Shown here in pieces: positions 34,965 to 42,426 of a DNA stretch of 64,000 nucleotides. The stretch comes from Bauldia sp. (GTDB lineage: Bacteria > Pseudomonadota > Alphaproteobacteria > Rhizobiales > Kaistiaceae): the NCBI GenBank assembly GCA_028284325.1, contig JANQRX010000010.1:310001-374000 (forward strand), in the 5' to 3' direction. The translations under genes and the position numbers were made by a program. Within the stretch, counting starts at the first letter, position 1, and each line of letters opens with the position of its first letter. The notes below the pieces were generated by a model, which ran no database searches, had not been told where the DNA came from, and was given only the letters and a program-made list of their open reading frames with translations.

Positions 34965-37043
34965 ATGACATCGAAATTCTTCGCCGGTGCCGCGGGCGCC
35001 GCCCTGCTGGTTGCGTTCGCGTCGATGGCGCATGCGGCGTGCCCGGCCGTGACTGTGGCCGACGATAAGAGCGTCGCCGGCGCCTTTCCGCAGCAGTTCG
35101 AGTTGGACGAATTCCAGGACCTTGCCGATTGCTCGCTGGCCTTCTCGGAGAACCCCGTGATCGCAGAGCTGAACGCCCGCATCATCGGGAATCCCGCGAC
35201 CCTGCCGCCGGTCGCTGAGCGCCTTCCGGACGAACCGCTGGTCGTCGCGCCCTATGAGCGGATCGGAGCCTACGGCGGCGTGCTCGACGGCATGTCGGAC
35301 GCGACCGAAGCCGGCACCGCCGACCTGCTGTCGGTCCGCCACGTCAACCTGGTCCGCTTTGCCGACGACCTTGTCACCATCGTGCCGAACGTCGCCAAGG
35401 GTTGGTCGTGGAACGACGACTTCACCGAACTCACGATGACCCTGCGCAAGGGGCACAAATGGTCGGACGGCGCGCCGTTCACCGCCGAGGACATCGCCTT
35501 CTGGTACTACGACCTCACGCGCAACGCGGCCGTCATATCGAAGCCGCGCGACCTTTGGTCGACCGGTGGCGAGCCGATCGTCGTCGAGGTGCTGGACGAG
35601 GTGACGGTCAGGTTCTCCATCGCCGTGCCGATGCCCGGTTTGCTGTCGATCCTCGCGACCGACTACGCCCAGCCCTTCCAGCCCCGGCATTTTCTCGGCC
35701 GGTTCCATCCGGACATCAATCCGGACGCTGACAAGCTCGCCCGCGAGGCCGGCTTCGAGAGCGGCTACGAGGTGATCGCCTTCTACTATGGCGGTTCGGA
35801 CTGGAAGGACGCACCGTCGCCGCTCGTCAAGGACGTCGCCCGACTCGAGAACCTGCCGGCGGCGGTCCTGCCGACGCTGGAAAGCCACGTCGTGGTCGAG
35901 GAGTCCGCGGAGGGCCGCGTGGCGGTCGCCAACCCGTATTTCCACATGGTCGACACGGCCGGCAACCAGCTCCCCTACATCAACGAGATCAGCGAACGCT
36001 TCGTGCCCGACCGTGGAGCGCGCCTTGACCGAATGGTCGGCGGCGAGATCGACTACAAGGCCCAGTCGGTGGCGCTCGGCGATGCGCCGGCGCTCCTCGA
36101 CGGACAGGAGGCCGGCGGCTACACGGTCGAACTCCGGCCGCAGGTCGGGATGCCGACGCTCGCCTTCAACGTCACCTCGGACGATCCCGCGCGTCGCGCG
36201 ATCTTCGCCAGCAAGCGTTTCCGTCAGGCCATGAGCCACGCGCTCGACCGCGCCGAGATCAACGAGGTCGCCTATCTCGGCTTCGGTGAGCCGCGCCAGT
36301 ACATCGCCTTCGACCCGCCACCGCCCTTTGCGACACCGGACCAGGTGTCGTTCGCGATCGACCACGCTCCGCAGAAGGCGAGGGCGCTCCTCAACGGTCT
36401 CGGCGTGTTCGATCGCGACGGTGACGGCCTGCGCGATCTGCCGGGCGGCGACAGGCTGACGCTGCATCTGCGCTACGCGAGCGAAGGCATGCCCACGGCC
36501 GTGGCCGAGCTCGTCGCCAGCCAGTGGACGGAGATCGGCGTGGAGACCACCGTCGAGGAGATCGCCGCCGAGGATTACTGGCTGACCCAGGCCGCCAACG
36601 AGCTTGACGTGGTGGCCTGGACCAAGGGCCTGCCGATCCCGACGCTCCAGAATACGTCCCGGCTGTTCGTGCCGCCGTTCGACGGCTATGTCGGCGCCAG
36701 CACCGGCCTGCTCTGGCAACTCCACGCCGATACCAAGGGCGAGATGGGCGTGGAACCGCCGGCCTGGACCGCGGACATGGCGGCCGCGATCCTCGCCTGG
36801 CAGGCCCATCTTCCTGGCACCGAGGCGTCCGACGACCTCGGCACCAAGCTGATCGACCTCGTGCTCGACAGCTTCGTGTTCATCGGCACGGTGAGCCCAC
36901 CGGCGCCGATCTACCGCTCCAACAAGCTCATGAACTTCGCAACGCCCCGGACCTCGTCCTACGCCTACTACCGGGCGTATCCCTACCGGCCGCAGCAATG
37001 GTGGCTGGACGAGCCCGAAGAAGAGCCAGAAGAAGAGACCTAG
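34965..37043 (+). CDS. ABC transporter family-5 substrate-binding protein (peptide/nickel type)
   Basis: The protein of about 692 residues is a DppA/OppA-like extracytoplasmic binding protein with a signal peptide (MTSKFFAGAAGAALLVAFAS, cut near AHA). Family features include LRKGHKWSDGAPFTAEDIAF and FNVTSDDPARRAIFASKRFR. It ends in an acidic tail (DEPEEEPEEE). It is longer than many family members and has no permease or ATPase gene nearby, so it is an orphan that must use components encoded elsewhere or act as a sensor. An ATG at 34947 six codons upstream is an alternative start; neither has a strong ribosome site. Its stop overlaps the convergent peptidase gene's stop. Confidence 0.9.
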   Translation: MTSKFFAGAAGAALLVAFASMAHAACPAVTVADDKSVAGAFPQQFELDEFQDLADCSLAFSENPVIAELNARIIGNPATLPPVAERLPDEPLVVAPYERIGAYGGVLDGMSDATEAGTADLLSVRHVNLVRFADDLVTIVPNVAKGWSWNDDFTELTMTLRKGHKWSDGAPFTAEDIAFWYYDLTRNAAVISKPRDLWSTGGEPIVVEVLDEVTVRFSIAVPMPGLLSILATDYAQPFQPRHFLGRFHPDINPDADKLAREAGFESGYEVIAFYYGGSDWKDAPSPLVKDVARLENLPAAVLPTLESHVVVEESAEGRVAVANPYFHMVDTAGNQLPYINEISERFVPDRGARLDRMVGGEIDYKAQSVALGDAPALLDGQEAGGYTVELRPQVGMPTLAFNVTSDDPARRAIFASKRFRQAMSHALDRAEINEVAYLGFGEPRQYIAFDPPPPFATPDQVSFAIDHAPQKARALLNGLGVFDRDGDGLRDLPGGDRLTLHLRYASEGMPTAVAELVASQWTEIGVETTVEEIAAEDYWLTQAANELDVVAWTKGLPIPTLQNTSRLFVPPFDGYVGASTGLLWQLHADTKGEMGVEPPAWTADMAAAILAWQAHLPGTEASDDLGTKLIDLVLDSFVFIGTVSPPAPIYRSNKLMNFATPRTSSYAYYRAYPYRPQQWWLDEPEEEPEEET

Positions 37044-38029
37044 CCGAAGCGATCCCGCCAGGCGGGCAGGGGGTCACCCTCTGCCGGCGTGGCGAGAAAG
37101 ACCCCGCGGGCGGTGGCCCGGGCCATGCAATCGGCCGCGGCCGCGCCGAGTTCGATCACGTCGTAGTCATGCGGGCCCCGTCCGGTGGCGATCGCGAAGA
37201 CGATGTCGCCGTCAAAGGCCGTGTGCGCCGGCCACATGGCGCGCGCCGCCCCGTCATGCGCCATGACCGCAAGGCGTTTCGCCTGGCCCTTGCCGAGCGG
37301 CGCGTCGGTCGCGACCACGGCAATGGTGGTGTTGGCGCCGGTCGTCGGTTGCAGCTTGTGCCGCAGGTCGCGGGCCGATGGCGGCAAGGGCGAGGGCCAG
37401 CCGAGACCGCCGAACTCGTCGTCCTGCTCGAACGGCGCCGCCCAGAAGTATCCCGTCTCGCCGATCGTCACCTGACCGACCGGATTGGCGGCCACCAGCG
37501 CGGCGACCACATGTCCCGACGACAGCCGCGTCGAGGCCGAGCCGAGCCCGCCCTTGAGCGTGGCGGTCGTCGCGCCGGTACCGGCGCCGGCGGTTCCGAG
37601 TTCGAAATCGGTGGTGGCCTGATCGAAGGCGCGCTTGCCGAGTTCGCGGTAGATCGGCCCGCGTTCGACGTCGTTGGCGTCCGGCGGCAGGTCGAACAGG
37701 ATCGCCGACGAGACGATCGGCACCCGCGTCCCGCGAATATCGAAGCCGCGCCCGGCGTCCACCAAGCGCGTCATGACCCCGCCCGCCGCGTCGAGACCGA
37801 AGGCGCTGCCGCCGGAGAGCACGATGGCGTCGATACCCTCGACTGTCTGCTCGGGCGACAGGTGCGCGATGTCGCGGGTGCCCGGTGCGCCTCCGGCGAC
37901 ATCGGCGGAGGCGACGAACGGTTCCTCGCAGATGACGGCCGTGACGCCGCTGCGCAGATCGTCGTCGGCGGCATTGCCGACCTTGAGCCCGGCGACATCG
38001 GTGAGGAGGTTCTTCAGGCCGCCGCTCAT
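37040..38029 (-). CDS. P1 (S58, DmpA-type) family N-terminal-nucleophile peptidase
   Basis: This 329-residue enzyme belongs to the DmpA/BapA/NylC group, which cleaves itself and then acts through a new N-terminal residue. The family landmarks are DVAGLKVGNA near the start, VLSGGSAFGLDAAGGVM, and GAGTGATTATLKGGLGSAST, where cleavage occurs before a Ser or Thr in the final part. Activities in the family include D-aminopeptidase, beta-peptidyl peptidase and hydrolysis of aliphatic oligoamides; the specificity is not assigned. The ATG at 38029 overlaps the hldE stop (ATGA at 38026-38029), and its own stop overlaps the convergent binding-protein gene. A signal peptide is absent. Confidence 0.9.
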   Translation of the reverse strand: MSGGLKNLLTDVAGLKVGNAADDDLRSGVTAVICEEPFVASADVAGGAPGTRDIAHLSPEQTVEGIDAIVLSGGSAFGLDAAGGVMTRLVDAGRGFDIRGTRVPIVSSAILFDLPPDANDVERGPIYRELGKRAFDQATTDFELGTAGAGTGATTATLKGGLGSASTRLSSGHVVAALVAANPVGQVTIGETGYFWAAPFEQDDEFGGLGWPSPLPPSARDLRHKLQPTTGANTTIAVVATDAPLGKGQAKRLAVMAHDGAARAMWPAHTAFDGDIVFAIATGRGPHDYDVIELGAAAADCMARATARGVFLATPAEGDPLPAWRDRFG

Positions 38030-39489
38030 GCCCCGGTCTCCTCCCGCCCGCCACCGAGCCGCGCAATGGTGCCGGTGGTGCTGAAGCCTTCGAGGAGCGG
38101 CAGGAAGACCACTTTCCCGCCTTCGGATTCGACAAAGGCCCCGCCGGGTATCTGCTGGCCTTCGTAGTCCGCGCCCTTGGCGAGCACGTCGGGCCTGACG
38201 GTACGGATCAGCTCCTCCGGCGTGTCCTCGTCGAAGACGACCACCAGATCGACGGGACGCAGGGCCGCGAGGATCGCGGCGCGCGCGTCCTGGTCCTGGA
38301 CCGGGCGATCCGGGCCCTTGAGCCGGGTGGTCGAGGCGTCCGAGTTCAGGCCGACCACCAGCCGGTCGGCGGTCTGTGCCGCCTGTTCGAGCGAATGCAG
38401 ATGGCCGCGATGGAGAAGATCGAAGCAGCCGTTGGTGAAGGCGATTCTGAGGCCGAGGCTCTTCCAGAAGGCGACGATCTCGGCCACCTCGTGGCGATCG
38501 ACCACGCCGCGATTGGTGGCAATGCCGACCGCGACGCGTAGTTCGCGCGGATGCACCACGGCCGTGCCGGGTTTGGCGACCACGATCCCGGCCGCTGTGT
38601 TGGCCAGACGAACACCGTCGGCGAGCGGCCCGCGGGCCGCCAGCACCGAGGCCACCACGGCGACGACCGTGTCGCCGGCGCCGGTCACGTCGAAGACTTC
38701 CTGCGTGGTCGCGCGCACGTGCAAGGCGTCGTCGGGCGCCTCGCGCCGTACCAGGGTCATCCCCGCCGCGCCCCGCGTCAGCAGGACGGCGTCGATCCCG
38801 CCCCGTTCGATCACCTCCCGGCAGGCCGCGACCGCCGCCTCGTCGCCGTCGGCGCGGATGCCGGTGAAGCGTTCCATCTCGCCGAGGTTCGGCGTGACCA
38901 GCGTGGCGCCGCGATAGACGGCCGGATCGTCGTGGCGCGGATCGACGATCACCGGCACGGATTGGTCCCTGGCGGCGGCGATGAGGGCGGCGAAGGTGCC
39001 GGCCTCCAGCGCGCCGCGGCCGTAGTCTGAGAGCACCAGCGCGCCCGCCCCGCCGAGCGCCGCCTTGGCCTCGTCGATCAGGCGCGCGGCCACGGCTGCA
39101 TCCGCCGGCCGCCGTTCTTCGGTGTCGACGCACAGAAGCTGCTGCCAGCCGGCGAGGTAGCGGGTCTTGACCGATGTCGCGCGATCCGGATCAGGCAGCA
39201 GGCGCGCGTCCATGTGGGGGAGCGCGTTGCAGAGCGCCAGAAGTTCGCCGGCATCGTCATCCTCGCCCACGAGCCCGACCAGCGTCGTCCGCCCGCCGCA
39301 GGATAGGACGTTGGTCGCCACGTTGCAGGCGCCGCCGGGATGGGCGGTCGTCGGCCCTTCGCCGAGCACGGGCACCGGCGCCTCGCGCGAAATGCGCGCA
39401 ACCTTCCCCTGGACGAAGCGGTCGAGCACGACGTCGCCGACGACCAGCACGTTCGCCGTGGCCAGGCGGTCGATGAGGGATGCGTCCAT
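38026..39489 (-). CDS. hldE: Bifunctional heptose-7-phosphate kinase / heptose-1-phosphate adenylyltransferase
   Basis: The 487-residue protein joins a PfkB-type kinase (about 1-320; NVLVVGDVVLDRFVQG at the start, TGAGDTVVAVVAS at the catalytic anion hole) and a nucleotidyltransferase (about 345-487; FTNGCFDLLHRGHLHSLEQA). It makes ADP-D-glycero-beta-D-manno-heptose for lipopolysaccharide inner core. Normal length and all catalytic motifs support a working enzyme. The partner epimerase HldD and phosphatase GmhB are not in the window. It is unusual that its end is translationally coupled to a peptidase gene. Confidence 0.93.
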   Translation of the reverse strand: MDASLIDRLATANVLVVGDVVLDRFVQGKVARISREAPVPVLGEGPTTAHPGGACNVATNVLSCGGRTTLVGLVGEDDDAGELLALCNALPHMDARLLPDPDRATSVKTRYLAGWQQLLCVDTEERRPADAAVAARLIDEAKAALGGAGALVLSDYGRGALEAGTFAALIAAARDQSVPVIVDPRHDDPAVYRGATLVTPNLGEMERFTGIRADGDEAAVAACREVIERGGIDAVLLTRGAAGMTLVRREAPDDALHVRATTQEVFDVTGAGDTVVAVVASVLAARGPLADGVRLANTAAGIVVAKPGTAVVHPRELRVAVGIATNRGVVDRHEVAEIVAFWKSLGLRIAFTNGCFDLLHRGHLHSLEQAAQTADRLVVGLNSDASTTRLKGPDRPVQDQDARAAILAALRPVDLVVVFDEDTPEELIRTVRPDVLAKGADYEGQQIPGGAFVESEGGKVVFLPLLEGFSTTGTIARLGGGREETGA

Positions 39490-39553
39490 GGCCAACCCCG
39501 TCAAGCAAGCGTCGAGGCTATAGCCGCGCCCGGTGACGGCCGCAAGCTGGCGG

Positions 39554-40609
39554 TCAGCGCAGGCCGGCGTTGATCGCGTCGAGAGCGTCCGGGCCGGGGC
39601 AGAGCTCACGTTCCGAAAGCGCGTTCAAGGGTTCGTCGACGGTCTTCATGCGATCGTTGAGGTCGCCGGGGCTCTCGTTGAGGTAAAGCAGGCCGGTCAC
39701 CACCTCGCCGGCGGCCTGGCGGTTCTGGATGTAGTCCATCGCGCCCAGCCGGTCGCTGGGGTCGTAGCTCTCATGGAGCTTGCGCAGGCGGAGCACCGAG
39801 CCGTCGTGCTGGGTGACGTCGATGGCGTCGCCCTGGTCGTAGTCGGCCAGGATTTCGTCCCGCCCCTCGATCACGTCGAGCATGTTGACGGCGTCATTGT
39901 GCTCGCGGACGTAGTCGAAGCTCTTGGTCGAGCCCGGATGGTTGTTGAAGGCGACGCACGGGCTGATGCAGTCGATGAAGGCGATGCCGCGATGGTTGAT
40001 CGCCGATTTGATGAGCGGCACCAGCTGCGTCTTGTCGCCGGAGAAACCGCGCGCAACGAAGGTGGCGCCGAGCAGGATGGCCAGCGACACCAGGTCGATG
40101 GGCTCGTCGGTGTTCGGTGCGCCGGCCTTCGACACGCTGCCGATGTCGGCGGTGGCCGAGAACTGGCCCTTGGTCAGCCCGTACACGCCGTTGTTCTCGA
40201 CGATGTAGACCAGCTTGACCCCGCGCCGGAAACAGTTGGCGAAATGGCTGAGGCCGATCGAGGCCGAATCGCCGTCGCCGGAGACGCCGAGATAGACGAG
40301 GTCGCGATTGGCGAGGCTGGCGCCCGTCGCCACGGTCGGCATGCGCCCGTGGACGCTGTTGAAGCCGTGGCTCTGGCCAAGGAAGTAGGTCGGCGTCTTG
40401 GACGAGCAGCCGATGCCCGACATCTTGGCGACACGGTGCGGCGGCAGGTCGAGCTCCCAGCACGCCTGGATAATCGCCGCCGAGATCGAATCGTGGCCGC
40501 AGCCGGCGCAGAGCGTCGAGACAGAACCTTCGTAGTCGCGGTGGGTCAGGCCGAGGTCGTTCTTCGGCAGGGCGGGGTGATGGAACTTGGGCTTGGCGAT
40601 GAACGTCAT
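39554..40609 (-). CDS. korB: 2-oxoacid:acceptor oxidoreductase beta subunit (KorB-like)
   Basis: The 351-residue subunit binds thiamine diphosphate: LCAGCGHDSISAAI near the N-terminus, GIGCSSKTPTYF, GDGDSASIGLSHFANCFRRG and ENNGVYGLTKGQ form the TPP/Mg site. A cysteine pair and the following CSS serve the proximal [4Fe-4S] cluster. It decarboxylates 2-oxoglutarate or a related 2-oxoacid to the acyl-CoA with the alpha subunit, passing electrons to ferredoxin or, here, to the FAD subunit. ATGA overlap joins it to the alpha gene (40606-40609). The shorter two-subunit form favours 2-oxoglutarate over pyruvate. Confidence 0.92.
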   Translation of the reverse strand: MTFIAKPKFHHPALPKNDLGLTHRDYEGSVSTLCAGCGHDSISAAIIQACWELDLPPHRVAKMSGIGCSSKTPTYFLGQSHGFNSVHGRMPTVATGASLANRDLVYLGVSGDGDSASIGLSHFANCFRRGVKLVYIVENNGVYGLTKGQFSATADIGSVSKAGAPNTDEPIDLVSLAILLGATFVARGFSGDKTQLVPLIKSAINHRGIAFIDCISPCVAFNNHPGSTKSFDYVREHNDAVNMLDVIEGRDEILADYDQGDAIDVTQHDGSVLRLRKLHESYDPSDRLGAMDYIQNRQAAGEVVTGLLYLNESPGDLNDRMKTVDEPLNALSERELCPGPDALDAINAGLR

Positions 40610-42426
40610 TCCGCCGCGTCCTTCGTGCTTCCCAGTTCGCGGCACAGCCGGACGATTTCGGCAGTGATGAACCGGGCGGTGATGGGTGTGCCGTTGTAGT
40701 GCAGCACCGGCGTCAGCCTTGCCGGATCGAGGCCTTCCTCGTTGATGAGGAGGGCGCGCATCTGGCCGTCGCGGTTCTGTTCGACGACGAACACGTGGTC
40801 GTGCTCCATGGCAAAGGCCGCGACATCGTCGTGGAACGGGAACGCGCGGATGCGCAGCGTATCGAGGCGGATGCCGAGTGCGCTGAGCGAATCCAGCGCT
40901 TCGGCCATCGCCGGCGCCGTCGAGCCGTAGAAGATCGCCCCGAACGGCGTCCGTTCGCCCGCCCGCTTGATGACCGGCGCCGGCACCACGGATTTGGCGG
41001 TCTCGAACTTGCGCTGGAGCCGCTGCATGTTCTCCACGTAGTCGGCGCCGTCCTCGCTGTAGCGGGCGTAGCGGTTGTGCGACGAACCGCGTGTGAAGAA
41101 CGCGCCACGGGTCGGATGGGTGCCGGGATAGGTGCGGGCGCCGATCCCGTCGCCGTCGGTGTCGACATAGCGGCCGAACTCGCGCGCGGCCTCCAGGTCC
41201 TCCGCCGAGAGCACCTTGCCGCGGTCGTAGGCCCGGTCCTTGTCCCATGTCAGCGGCTCGCACAGCCATTCGTTCATGCCGATGTCGAGATCGAGCATGA
41301 CGAAGACGGGGGTCTGCAGCCGGTCGGCGATGTCGAAAGCGTCGGCGGACAGGGCGAAGGTCTCGGCCGGATCGTCCGGAAAAAGGAGCACGTGCTTGGT
41401 GTCGCCGTGGGAGGCGTAGGCGCAGAACAGGATGTCGGACTGCTGGGTGCGCGTCGGCATGCCGGTGGACGGTCCGCCACGCTGGACGTCGAAGATCACC
41501 GCCGGGATCTCGGCGAAATAGGCAAGGCCGATGAACTCCTGCATGAGCGAGATGCCGGGCCCGGCGGTGGCGGTGAAGGCGCGCGCGCCGTTCCAGGTCG
41601 CCCCGACCACCATGCCGATCGAGGCCAGCTCGTCCTCCGCCTGGACGACCGCATAGCGGTTCTTGCCGCTGTCCGGATCGACGCGGTACTTGCGGCAGTG
41701 CCGCTCGAACGCTTCCGCCAGCGAGGTCGAGGGCGTGATCGGATACCACGCCGCGACTGTGGCGCCGCCGTAGACGCAGCCGAGACCGGCGGCGTTGTTG
41801 CCCTCGAGAAATATGCGATCGCCGACGGCGTCGGCGCGCTCGATGGCGAGATCGACGGCACCGGCCAGCTCCCTGGTGGCGAACTCACGACCGACGTCGA
41901 GCGCCTCGATATTGGGCTCGATCAGCTTCGCCTTGCGCTTGAAGAGCTCGCGCACGAGATCGGCGGTGACCTCGGCCTCGATGCCAAGCAACTCGGCCAA
42001 CGCCCCGACATAGATGATGTTCTTGAACAACTGCCGCTGGCGGATGTCGCTGTAGCGCTCCGCGCAAATGCGTGTGATCGGCATACCGATCACGGAAAGA
42101 TCCTCGCGGAAACGCGACGCCTGGATCGGCCGCGTGGAATCGTAGAACAGATGCCCACCCGCTTCGATCTCGCCGATGTCGGCGTCGAAGGTCTGCGGAT
42201 TCATGGCCACCATGAGGTCGACGCCGCCGCGGCGTCCGAGATAGCCGGCCTGCGACACCCGCACCTCGTACCAGGTCGGCAGGCCCTGGATGTTGCTCGG
42301 GAAGATGTTGCGTGACGAGACGGGCACGCCCATGCGCAGGATCGAGCGGGCGAACAGGCGGTTGGCGCTCGCCGATCCCGAACCGTTCACATTGGCGAAC
42401 TTCACGACGAAGTCATTGACGCGCAA
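40606..42426 (-). CDS. korA: 2-oxoacid:acceptor oxidoreductase alpha subunit (KorA-like, gamma-alpha fusion)
   Basis: The 606-residue protein joins a CoA-binding gamma-type domain (first 190 residues; GSGSASANRLFARSILRMG) with the alpha domain that carries GNNAAGLGCVYGGATVAAWYPITPSTSLAEA and GPGISLMQEF. Such fusions are typical of two-subunit KorA. TTG at 42426 is the start: GGAGGAG lies at 42433-42439, and the longer frame to 42453 has no ribosome site and would overlap the upstream gene further. The first residues are then MRVNDFVVKFANVNG. It overlaps the FAD-subunit gene by 14 bp, so all three genes are coupled. The cytoplasmic reaction is 2-oxoacid + CoA to acyl-CoA + CO2 + reduced carrier. 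Confidence 0.92.
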   Translation of the reverse strand: MRVNDFVVKFANVNGSGSASANRLFARSILRMGVPVSSRNIFPSNIQGLPTWYEVRVSQAGYLGRRGGVDLMVAMNPQTFDADIGEIEAGGHLFYDSTRPIQASRFREDLSVIGMPITRICAERYSDIRQRQLFKNIIYVGALAELLGIEAEVTADLVRELFKRKAKLIEPNIEALDVGREFATRELAGAVDLAIERADAVGDRIFLEGNNAAGLGCVYGGATVAAWYPITPSTSLAEAFERHCRKYRVDPDSGKNRYAVVQAEDELASIGMVVGATWNGARAFTATAGPGISLMQEFIGLAYFAEIPAVIFDVQRGGPSTGMPTRTQQSDILFCAYASHGDTKHVLLFPDDPAETFALSADAFDIADRLQTPVFVMLDLDIGMNEWLCEPLTWDKDRAYDRGKVLSAEDLEAAREFGRYVDTDGDGIGARTYPGTHPTRGAFFTRGSSHNRYARYSEDGADYVENMQRLQRKFETAKSVVPAPVIKRAGERTPFGAIFYGSTAPAMAEALDSLSALGIRLDTLRIRAFPFHDDVAAFAMEHDHVFVVEQNRDGQMRALLINEEGLDPARLTPVLHYNGTPITARFITAEIVRLCRELGSTKDAAE

